NCBI GenBank assembly: GCA_031553885.1
Contig: JAVBKV010000041.1
Span: 1-64,000, forward strand
Reading direction: 5' to 3'
From: JAVBKV01 sp031553885
Lineage (GTDB): Bacteria; Bacteroidota; Bacteroidia; Bacteroidales; Azobacteroidaceae
DNA length: 64,000 nucleotides
Part shown: positions 1-6,931 of the stretch, piece after piece
Layout of the letters: each line of letters opens with the position of its first letter
Numbering within the stretch: the first letter of the stretch is position 1
Made by a program: the position numbers and the translations under genes
Notes under the pieces: model-generated
Database searches by the model: none
The model's input: only the letters and a program-made list of their open reading frames with translations
Told to the model about the DNA's origin: nothing

Positions 1-103
1 AAAAGTCATGAGTTAATACCGGATAATACAGACCGATAATTACCGTGATTGTTGATGCAATAGATAAGTAGTATTTGTGAGGTAAAGAGTTTGTTCTGTT
101 CAT
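1..103 (-). CDS. Partial membrane protein, cut by left window edge
   Basis: Reading leftward from an ATG at 103-101, the frame is open to the window edge. It encodes a start MNRTNSLPHKYYLSIAST followed by a hydrophobic stretch (ITVIIGLYYPVL), typical of a membrane segment. The same frame is also open upstream of this ATG for about 14 codons of very hydrophobic residues. A second ATG at 174-172 in another frame encodes 24 residues and ends with a TGA that overlaps this ATG (ATGA). The real gene could therefore start at 174 and carry a one-base frameshift in the T-rich run near 105-110, or two short frames may be coupled. A good promoter lies upstream at 237-270. The family is not recognised, and the C-terminal part lies outside the window. 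Confidence 0.4.
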   Translation of the reverse strand, partial: MNRTNSLPHKYYLSIASTITVIIGLYYPVLTHDF

Positions 104-236
104 GAAAAAATAAATGATGATAATAATGCAGATGAAAAAAGATTATATTTTAGATCCTGTGAGTTTCCTTTCATCTTGATTTTAGAATAATTTTTTAAAG
201 TTGGTGATTTTGCATGTATGTTTGTTTTTTCGGTTA

Positions 237-270
237 CAAAAATACATACAAACTATCAATGTTCTGCAAA
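237..270 (-). promoter_or_regulatory. Bacteroidota-type promoter for the left-edge gene
   Basis: On the minus strand TATTTTTG (244-237) matches the TAnnTTTG -7 box and TTTG (270-267) lies 22 nt upstream. This places transcription just before the ATG candidates at 174 and 103. The segment is partly repeated at 3083-3090. Confidence 0.55.
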
Positions 271-414
271 ATATTAAAAACTAAAATCTCAATTGTTAAA
301 AATTATAGCGCCGATTATCAGTTAATTACAAATGTTAAAAAAGCAATTTTCTCAATTCGGTCAAAAAGGCATTTTTTGTAATATGATTCATAATAGGAAC
401 GTATTTTGGAATGA

Positions 415-1029
415 TCATTGAGTATTAAAAAAACGGTTATATATTAATTCAAGATAATTGTTTGTTATTGCAGAATTTGCTTTGTCCGGGACAAATAGGT
501 TTGTTACGGTCATATCCTTATTCAGAACAAAGAAATAGGGATATCCCAGCTCTTCGGCCGGAATATTTAATGCCGGAGTATTATAAGTTATAAGGTCTTG
601 AATGTCATATATGTATTTTGTCCTGTTAAGTATCCTATTGTTTCGATAAGCACCTAGAAAAAGCAGATTGTTTCTTCCAATAGGATCGGCCCACAAAAGA
701 AGCATTTTTATTGAAGAATTCACACAACTTTGGCAATGCAATTCTGAGAATCTGCACACTAAGATTTGTTCTTGTCCATTTTCCCAAATATCATTAAATG
801 AGAAAATATTTCCTAGTGAGTCTTTTAGAATAACTTCACCCAGTTTAATGCCATTATTATTGATACTTGTTATAAAGTTACTCTCATAAGCATGTAGTTT
901 GTCTTTTTTTGAAGGATCTTGATTAAAAGTAATAGTATCCTGTTTTTTAGATTGAATAAAGTAGATCCATGTGAAAATATTGATTGCAAATAATGAAAAT
1001 ACGATGACAAGTAGTACTTTTTTATTCAT
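415..1029 (-). CDS. Membrane-anchored thioredoxin-like protein of the NVEALA cluster
   Basis: This 204-residue protein has one N-terminal membrane anchor (about residues 5-25) and a periplasmic domain. The domain begins like TlpA/AhpC proteins (IKLGEVILKDSLGNIFSF) and carries HCQSC, a CXXC pair at C99 and C102. The C-terminal YFFVLNKDMTVTNLFVP resembles the last strands of a redoxin fold. By family logic it could reduce or exchange disulfides in the periplasm, but no substrate is shown. It lies 10 nt after the beta-propeller gene and on the same strand as the Cys-containing NVEALA-like peptide, so a role in thiol handling of that peptide is an inference. The region is AT-rich compared with the housekeeping genes further right. 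Confidence 0.65.
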   Translation of the reverse strand: MNKKVLLVIVFSLFAINIFTWIYFIQSKKQDTITFNQDPSKKDKLHAYESNFITSINNNGIKLGEVILKDSLGNIFSFNDIWENGQEQILVCRFSELHCQSCVNSSIKMLLLWADPIGRNNLLFLGAYRNNRILNRTKYIYDIQDLITYNTPALNIPAEELGYPYFFVLNKDMTVTNLFVPDKANSAITNNYLELIYNRFFNTQ

Positions 1030-1039
1030 ATTTTGTTAG

Positions 1040-2260
1040 TTAGAAATTTTTTAATTTAAAAAATACCAGCATGGGATTATCATCTTCCGATGTATTTTTC
1101 AATATTTCCTTGTCTGTGTCCGACAAAATAGAACTCTTGTAAAGTGATGAGTCCGTTTTACCCGGAGTATGTAAAGAAACAAAATAGTTTCCTGAAGCTG
1201 CCCAAGGAATGGCTATGGAAGGTATTTCGTTTATATCGTCGTATTTAGCATACGTTCCTCCTATCATGTTTCCTGATTTTTTGTCTCTGTATATGAGGGT
1301 TTTAAGATTGATATGATCATTCATTAAGACAAAAAGATGATGAGAGCTGGTGTCTAAATACTCTCCGAGGAAGTAATAATAATCATGTTGTCCGATAGCA
1401 TCAAAAAACGCATTGGAAGTACCTTTCAAATAATGTTCAGGAAGTTCTTTTTCATGGAAGTCTAATGTGTATTTTGCACGCAATCGATTGGTTTTATCAA
1501 CATATTGGTAAATGGTATCTCCAAATTTCTGGGTGATATCTAAGGTATGATTATTTTTATATAAATAGTGATACCCTCCATAATTAATCTCATTGGGTAA
1601 ATAAAATAATCCAACGGATTCTAATTTGAAATTTTTATCCGTTTTCAATAACGTATAGTCTTTCCAATTCTCCAAGTGTTCATTTCCTTGACGATCAAGT
1701 GTTCTGAATACATATCCATCTGAAACAGCTTCGAAATTGTAAAATCCGAAAGGTAATCTCTTCTGCTTAATAAATTCTCCATCTGGTGTGAAAAACAGCA
1801 AAAAAGAATGTACGTAAACAATCAATTCGTTGTTTTCAGAATCGAAAGAGACATCATACATTCTGGATAACTCTCCAGGACCTTGACCATACGGTATTCT
1901 CCTGATAAATTTTCCATTCCTGTCAAAAACGACCAGACCTCCACCTTTGAGCCGATCGTGAATATAAATATGGGAGTCTGTTACGAGTATTTTATAAATG
2001 ATATCGAGTAAGCTTTCATCGGTAGTCTCAAGGGCCACCAGTTTAATATCTTCCACTAAGGATCCCAAATCAAAATGTTGTTTTTTAAGAAATGGATTTA
2101 AATTTATAACCTCCAACGAATCGGTGTCAATAGTTAAAATCGTGGTGCTATCTAAAGATAATGATTTTATTTCTTCTTCTGTGAAATGTGAACTTCTATT
2201 TTCATTATTTGTACAGGAAATAAGAAAAATAGCTAATGCTGTAATAATGTATTTTTGCAT
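1040..2260 (-). CDS. Six-bladed beta-propeller lipoprotein
   Basis: I chose the ATG at 2260 over an upstream one at 2293 because it gives a proper lipoprotein signal: MQKYIITALAIFLISC with the lipobox cysteine at residue 16. The mature part (about 390 residues) resembles the Bacteroidota six-bladed beta-propeller family (DUF5128-like). It shows the blade motif GQGPGEL and repeated strand-turn segments such as HIYIHDRLKGGGLVVFDRNGKFI. It probably sits in the outer or inner membrane facing the periplasm or cell surface. The family commonly neighbours NVEALA peptides, as here, where the peptide gene ends 80 nt upstream. A binding or scaffolding role is likely; no catalytic motif is visible. Confidence 0.75.
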   Translation of the reverse strand: MQKYIITALAIFLISCTNNENRSSHFTEEEIKSLSLDSTTILTIDTDSLEVINLNPFLKKQHFDLGSLVEDIKLVALETTDESLLDIIYKILVTDSHIYIHDRLKGGGLVVFDRNGKFIRRIPYGQGPGELSRMYDVSFDSENNELIVYVHSFLLFFTPDGEFIKQKRLPFGFYNFEAVSDGYVFRTLDRQGNEHLENWKDYTLLKTDKNFKLESVGLFYLPNEINYGGYHYLYKNNHTLDITQKFGDTIYQYVDKTNRLRAKYTLDFHEKELPEHYLKGTSNAFFDAIGQHDYYYFLGEYLDTSSHHLFVLMNDHINLKTLIYRDKKSGNMIGGTYAKYDDINEIPSIAIPWAASGNYFVSLHTPGKTDSSLYKSSILSDTDKEILKNTSEDDNPMLVFFKLKNF

Positions 2261-2340
2261 AATTATTTTTTGTAATCCGTTTGAAATTATCAAATTATAT
2301 CAGGGAGACGCTTACTTTACTAAGCATCTCCCAAATGAAA

Positions 2341-2748
2341 TCAACATTTTATTCTGGAACAGTTTGCATATCCATATGGACAAATGTATTCATATCTACC
2401 ATCGGGGTTCGTTTGGGTGCTGCTGCCGGATACACTGCCGGAAGCACCTCCGTATGATCCGGAAGCACTACCACTGGAGCTGCTACTTGAAGGGCAGACT
2501 CTTCTTTCTTCTCGCTCATCTTTGGTAATTCCTTGAGAAAACCATTCGAAGAAAGAATTCGTTTCATGGGTTCCGGTTCCGGTTCCACTGCCGGTCCCAC
2601 TTCCTGAACTATTCGTTTGTGCCAGCACCTCCAGATGCAACGTGCTTTTCGCCATCCCATAATCATCTTGTGCATACTGCAGATTAAGCGCTAATCCCAG
2701 AGCAAGAACAGACATTCCGGCCAACATTACCAATTTTTTCTTTTTCAT
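2341..2748 (-). CDS. NVEALA-like small secreted peptide precursor
   Basis: This 135-residue protein has a hydrophobic N-terminal leader (MKKKKLVMLAGMSVLALGLA). At residues 37-44 a motif LHLEVLAQ resembles the NVEALA signature of Bacteroidota leader-type peptides. The rest is low-complexity Ser/Gly/Thr with acidic and basic spacers (DEREERR). Four cysteines sit at residues 85, 123, 130 and 135, three of them near the C terminus. The overall plan of leader, signature, Ser/Gly linker and Cys-containing tail fits the NVEALA family, whose function is unknown. A six-bladed propeller lipoprotein and a thioredoxin-like protein follow on the same strand. Another open frame in the same bases (2349-2675) looks like a shadow. 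Confidence 0.75.
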   Translation of the reverse strand: MKKKKLVMLAGMSVLALGLALNLQYAQDDYGMAKSTLHLEVLAQTNSSGSGTGSGTGTGTHETNSFFEWFSQGITKDEREERRVCPSSSSSSGSASGSYGGASGSVSGSSTQTNPDGRYEYICPYGYANCSRIKC

Positions 2749-2874
2749 AAATAATAAAATTTAAATTAAACATAAATGACACTTTTATGGTGCGTCTACA
2801 TAATTCGTTGTTTTGTGTTGATTTTATCTTAAACTACAGGTATTATGAGTTTGGTGGAATCCATACCCAATAAG

Positions 2875-3021
2875 CTATCCATTGCAACTTCTGTTGTGAA
2901 TAAATAATAATTCGAAGGTATATTCAGTTTCATTAATTACGGAATGGAGTTCCGGGTAAAGGGTCTGAATGTCGATTTCTTCATTTAAATATGGAATTAC
3001 AATTGATATTTTTGTATCCAT
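2875..3021 (-). pseudogene. Relic of a family 2 glycosyltransferase N terminus
   Basis: A 48-codon frame from ATG 3021 encodes ISIVIPYLNEEIDIQTLYPE near its start and FELLFIHNRSCNG at its end. This matches the first two strands and helix of DPM1-like GT2 enzymes (SVVIPVYNEE followed by FVDDGSTDG), but the Asp pair that binds the nucleotide sugar is lost (HNRS) and a stop follows. Nothing of the catalytic domain remains downstream. An overlapping +1 frame ending near 2827 is also open and reads MDSLLGMDSTKLIIPVV before its stop. A promoter box lies 62 nt upstream. It is either a decayed gene or a short expressed remnant. Confidence 0.5.
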
Positions 3022-3417
3022 AAAAATAACGCTCTCATTCGTTTAGTTTTTTGTATGTTGTGTTGAATTTAGTTTCTGGTTACAAAAATAGATATAAATA
3101 TCAACATACTTCAATATTTAATAAATAAATTTTAAATAATTAAGTATTTTTAGTGTTGATAGTCAGGGGGAGTATAAATGTCGAAAAAGCTATTTTCTCA
3201 AATTTAGCTAAAAAAACACTTTTTATTCCATTTTTATGTTCAAAACGGTAGCGGATAAAAATAAATTTCAATTTATTGATTAGTAGTATTTTAATTGAAA
3301 GATAGTGTTAAAAACAGGAGGATGAAACGCTTTTTTTATTTTTAGGATCTCCATTTATGTTGAAAATCTATTTGTCTGGATTATATTGCTTAATGGTTCT
3401 TTTTTTTTAGCTAAAAA
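3022..3417. other. AT-rich intergenic region with partly duplicated upstream sequence
   Basis: No credible gene was found here. Two blocks match the region upstream of the left-edge gene: the GGTTACAAAAATA block (3078-3090 versus 232-244), and a block around AAATGTnnAAAAAGCnATTTTCTCAA (about 3177-3202 versus 330-355). Order and approximate spacing are kept. Confidence 0.5.
3083..3090 (-). promoter_or_regulatory. TAnnTTTG promoter upstream of GT2 relic and NVEALA cluster
   Basis: TATTTTTG on the minus strand (3090-3083) matches the -7 consensus, and a TTG lies 21 nt upstream (3114-3112). The flanking bases repeat those around 237-260. It could transcribe the GT2 relic and, through it, the NVEALA-like gene. 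Confidence 0.5.
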
Positions 3418-4392
3418 TTAATTTAAGTCATATTTTAATATGCCGTCTTCGTATTCACTGCTCCAGCCGTAAACCACATTGCTTTTTTCATCCACAATAA
3501 ATCCTGTAGGAGATATGTCGAATGTGTAGTTTATCAGTGGCTTACCTTCATTGTCATATACTTCAAGTGTTTTTCCATCGGTACCTGCAGCCTTATTTTT
3601 TCCTAATCTTAAAAAATAAAATTTTTCTTTTCCCGGATAAGCATATAGGTAATAAATGTTTTCATTGCCGTCTGATCTTATTGCGTTGTTTTTTGGTTCT
3701 CCAACAATTGATTTTTTTAAATGAAAATCAGTACTCATAAAATCAATACGATCCTGATATAAGAAGGCGTATGCTACACTTTCATTATTAACACTTGGGA
3801 ATCCATTATTAAAGTATAAAAAATCACTGTCGTGATTTTCGGTTACTTCATATTGTATTGAGTTTATTTTTCTTTCTTTTATCAAATCATACGACTCCAT
3901 TGTTATTTTACGATTTTCCCCAAGGTGATAGTAAAGGATAGAATCATTTAGTATATGTAAATTACGTGCTGAAAAACTAATTTCATTAAGGGAAAAACCT
4001 GCTTCAGGAATACCTGAAGTAATATTGACTTTTTTTAATCTGTTTTTTTCATTAAATCCACATAAATAAAGATTATCTGTAGTGCTACTGCAAATATCAG
4101 GGCATACTAATTCGTTAGGGCCTTGACCTAGTGTTCCATAACTTTTAATGTATGTGAATTCGGGTAAGGAAAATACATGAAGAAATGTATCTGTATTATA
4201 GCTTGAAAAAGCTATATAATCATTTACGATTACAGCTCCGTCAGTATTCATTATTTTTTCTATGGGAATTCGTTGAGATTTAAGATGTTTCGTTTGTGGA
4301 AAGTTCTTGTTCCCTTGTTTTTCTTTACATGATACAATCAATAAAAAGGCATGTAAAATGATTGCACATGTTATAAAATACTTTGTTTTCAC
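3418..4392 (-). CDS. TolB-like beta-propeller lipoprotein
   Basis: This 324-residue protein starts with a lipoprotein signal ending in LIVSC (Cys22). It contains the segment YGTLGQGPNELVCPDI that is typical of Bacteroidota TolB-like six-bladed propeller lipoproteins. It shares the GQGP(N/G)EL blade motif with the propeller protein encoded at 1040-2260, so the two are probably distant paralogues. Repeated strand patterns run to the C terminus, which ends in a blade-closing segment (NVVYGWSSEYEDGILKYDLN). It is monocistronic in this window, with about 0.5 kb of repeat-containing sequence upstream. No enzymatic motif is seen; a surface or periplasmic binding role is likely but unproven. Confidence 0.7.
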   Translation of the reverse strand: MKTKYFITCAIILHAFLLIVSCKEKQGNKNFPQTKHLKSQRIPIEKIMNTDGAVIVNDYIAFSSYNTDTFLHVFSLPEFTYIKSYGTLGQGPNELVCPDICSSTTDNLYLCGFNEKNRLKKVNITSGIPEAGFSLNEISFSARNLHILNDSILYYHLGENRKITMESYDLIKERKINSIQYEVTENHDSDFLYFNNGFPSVNNESVAYAFLYQDRIDFMSTDFHLKKSIVGEPKNNAIRSDGNENIYYLYAYPGKEKFYFLRLGKNKAAGTDGKTLEVYDNEGKPLINYTFDISPTGFIVDEKSNVVYGWSSEYEDGILKYDLN

Positions 4393-4564
4393 TTTGCGCT
4401 TTTAAGTTATAGACTCCGGGTTGAAATAGAATATTCTTTAATAATTATAACTGATTTTCTATTGTATTATTTTGTATGTATGGTTGAAAATCTGAATTTA
4501 TTATTAAAAATGAACTAAATTCAATTGTTTCCCTTTCCGGTTAAAATGACTTACCACTTCCCTT

Positions 4565-4711
4565 CATCCCCGTAGGGGGTGAACTTAATTACTGAAAAAG
4601 CGAGGATTAATATCAATACCCGGCTCTTCATCAAGATGATAAGTTCTTCTCTAAACGAAATCGTTTTATGGTGGATTTATACAAATCTTACATTCACCCC
4701 CTGCGGGGATG
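4565..4711. repeat. 19-bp inverted repeat with GC-rich arms
   Basis: CATCCCCGTAGGGGGTGAA at 4565-4583 is matched in inverted orientation by 4693-4711 with one mismatch; the spacer is about 109 nt and AT-rich. The GC-rich arms stand out from the local AT-rich background. It is part of a set of palindromic repeats in this gap (see 4733-4762 and 4773-4800). Confidence 0.7.
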
Positions 4712-4732
4712 TGGCGTGTGGGTGAGTATCCT

Positions 4733-4762
4733 TCCCGGGGGTAACACTTCGCTCACCCCCGG
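4733..4762. repeat. GGGTGAGCG-type hairpin repeat, intergenic copy
   Basis: The arms CCGGGGGT and ACCCCCGG enclose AACACTTCGCTC. The complementary strand reads GGGTGAGCGAAGTGTTACCC, nearly the same as GGGTGAGCGCAGCGTAACCC at 23602-23621, where the repeat lies inside a coding sequence. Confidence 0.65.
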
Positions 4763-4772
4763 TTATTCAAAG

Positions 4773-4800
4773 TGACTCCCTTCGGGACTCTCCCCCAGGT
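4773..4800. repeat. TGACTCCCTTCGGGA repeat
   Basis: TGACTCCCTTCGGGA followed by CTCTCCCCCAGGT. An inverted, slightly longer version occurs at 29483-29515. It lies in a 513-nt gap (4393-4905) that otherwise shows no gene. Confidence 0.6.
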
Positions 4801-4905
4801 CTTTTTTTCGCAATAAGCCCCCGTTCTCAAGATTTTTGTATCGTAATCAATAGATATTCAATAGCAGCTTTTTTATGAAAATTCAGTACGTATTTTGCAT
4901 ACTAT

Positions 4906-6870
4906 TTATTTCCCTGAATTTTTCAAATAATTTTTCAGAACACGTAATTGATCCGTCTGAATTCCTTGTATCCCTTTGTCTATGGCTTTCTGCCATGTGT
5001 CCGGAGCCTCATTGTCTACGTCTAACCAAACGGAAACTCCATTTTCAACAGCAATAGCTATCAGCGATTGATCCTGCAGGTTATCCAAAACAGTGAACGG
5101 ATACTGAGACAAAAAAGCAAGCAGCTCTTCTTTGCTGTTTATATTTTCGGGAGCACTTCCTATGATAGGCATATCAGGTGCATGTTCCCGCCATTCTTCA
5201 TATTGCTCCTTACTGTTAACATAAACAATGATCTGTTTTCTCATTTCGTACCGGTCAATCAGTTGAAGTGTCTGATTAATATCGGCATCTTTATAATCCA
5301 GGTATATATTTATTTTTCCTTTGCACAACTTCAGTACTTCTTCAAAAGTAGGAACGTTGGATTGCTTTTTATTTCTGGCTTTTTTGTCATACACCTTCAA
5401 TGAACGGATTTCTTCCCCGGTAAGGTCTTTTATCTTACCCGACCGGTCGGTCATACGATCGATGGTAGCATCATGAAGGATCACCAGTTGACCGTCTTTA
5501 CTGCTCCGCAAGTCAATTTCGACATAATCCGCTCCGTTTTTTATGGCGGCCCGGTAAGCATCCGGTGTATTCTCCGGATTTTCGGCATGATCACCCCGGT
5601 GGGCAATTACAATGAATTTATTTCTGGAAACGGGTAGGGGAGCATGCGTATATTCTCCAGGGAAAAAGGCGTTGTATATATCCTCCAGGGAATGCAAAGC
5701 CCCTGCCGGAAGTTGTTTGTCAGGAAAAACGGCCAGTTCCCGGCTCGTCAGGATGGTACAACCCGACTCGTCGACGGTTACATTATCCGGACAAATCGCC
5801 TTGAAATCAAGGTTCAACCGGGAAGCCAGAAAACGATAGGCGGCACATCGTTTGTTATATCCGTAATCATGTACCTCCTCCGGGAAATAAGCATTTTCCA
5901 CCTGATCAGCTTTTCCATAATACCCATAAATAGTACGGATATACGGGTATTCGACGGCATGAACTGTTCTTGTCCAGTCGTTCCCGTCGGAGATGATCAA
6001 TTGGGGACGAGGTGCTGCCAGTGCTGCAATTTCCGCATTGTTAGAGGCCGGTGTACATTGGTTATGAATCGGACAACCGCTTTCACAGGGGCATCCGCCC
6101 GGGAAAAAGCAGGAAACCTGAACCGCGGGAACTGATACCGCTATGCGTTCATCCAATGCTGCGGCTAAAAAAGTCTGGGTACCGCCTCCGGAAGCTCCGG
6201 TCATGGCAATACGGGATGCATCCACATTTTTCAATGACACGAGAAAATCAACTGCTCTCAGGCTGCTCCAGGTTTGTATCGTTTGTGCCAGTCCGGTCCG
6301 ATGAGCCGAGGTTCCTGTATGGTAAGCCGATTCTCCATAGGCAAACATATCATAAGCAAATACAATGGTTCCCATCCTTGCCAATGAAGCAGCCAACCGT
6401 TGATGTTCGGGTAAAAAACGGGGACAAACATCCAGTGATTCCTGTTTGCCGAAATGCCCATGAGCCAACAAAACAGCCGGACAAGATCCGTGTTTTTTAG
6501 ACGGGCTGTACAGGTTTCCAATCACCCAGACCCCCGGAACACATTCAAAAGCTACGTTTTCAACCGAATAATCCGGTAAATCCGTGCGACCCGTAAACAC
6601 AGGATTTAACGGGGTCTTTTCCGGCATCGGAAATAAATTCATTGCTTTAAGCAGTCCTTTCTTCAGACACTGCTTACGCGATTTCCATGCAGACAAATCC
6701 GGATATTGTTTCAATAACACCTGTAAATTGGCAGCGCCTGTTTCCGGTTCGATTTTTTTTGCATAAACCGTATCTTTCAGACTGATTTGCATTTTTTGCA
6801 CATTGGATTGTGCATCACTTTCACTCCTGCCAAACAGGATAAGAAACAGGACAAACAAAGATAAACGCAT
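4906..6870 (-). CDS. Secreted alpha/beta-hydrolase (acetyl-esterase type) fused to glycerophosphodiester phosphodiesterase
   Basis: This 654-residue protein has a signal peptide (residues 1-20) and two catalytic domains. Residues about 100-355 form an alpha/beta hydrolase like dienelactone hydrolase or acetyl xylan esterase. It has HGHFG near 138, the nucleophile elbow GASGG with Ser227, Asp296 in DGND and His334 as likely triad members, and an unusual Cys cluster CPCESGC near 260-266. Residues about 418-650 form a GDPD domain with HR at 424-425, NPENT, EID at 451-453 and HD at 466-467. The GDPD part would cleave glycerophosphodiesters; the esterase part would remove acyl groups from a glycan or lipid. 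A promoter box lies just upstream at 6899. The natural substrate is unknown. Confidence 0.8.
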   Translation of the reverse strand: MRLSLFVLFLILFGRSESDAQSNVQKMQISLKDTVYAKKIEPETGAANLQVLLKQYPDLSAWKSRKQCLKKGLLKAMNLFPMPEKTPLNPVFTGRTDLPDYSVENVAFECVPGVWVIGNLYSPSKKHGSCPAVLLAHGHFGKQESLDVCPRFLPEHQRLAASLARMGTIVFAYDMFAYGESAYHTGTSAHRTGLAQTIQTWSSLRAVDFLVSLKNVDASRIAMTGASGGGTQTFLAAALDERIAVSVPAVQVSCFFPGGCPCESGCPIHNQCTPASNNAEIAALAAPRPQLIISDGNDWTRTVHAVEYPYIRTIYGYYGKADQVENAYFPEEVHDYGYNKRCAAYRFLASRLNLDFKAICPDNVTVDESGCTILTSRELAVFPDKQLPAGALHSLEDIYNAFFPGEYTHAPLPVSRNKFIVIAHRGDHAENPENTPDAYRAAIKNGADYVEIDLRSSKDGQLVILHDATIDRMTDRSGKIKDLTGEEIRSLKVYDKKARNKKQSNVPTFEEVLKLCKGKINIYLDYKDADINQTLQLIDRYEMRKQIIVYVNSKEQYEEWREHAPDMPIIGSAPENINSKEELLAFLSQYPFTVLDNLQDQSLIAIAVENGVSVWLDVDNEAPDTWQKAIDKGIQGIQTDQLRVLKNYLKNSGK

Positions 6871-6898
6871 GGTAATTAATTCTTTTTTATACTACGTT

Positions 6899-6906
6899 CA
6901 AACATA
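6899..6906 (-). promoter_or_regulatory. TAnnTTTG box for esterase/GDPD gene
   Basis: TATGTTTG on the minus strand, about 29 nt before the ATG at 6870. No clear -33 TTTG is seen. Confidence 0.4.
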
Positions 6907-6931
6907 ATTCTCTCGCTTTGATGGCTTAAAC

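Noticed and set aside
2349..2675. Open frame overlapping the NVEALA-like peptide gene
   Set aside because: It has no signal or domain, and the Ser/Gly/Cys-patterned frame with leader explains the same bases better.
5644..6135. Plus-strand open frame inside the esterase/GDPD gene
   Set aside because: It lies fully within a well-supported gene on the other strand and encodes no recognisable motif.
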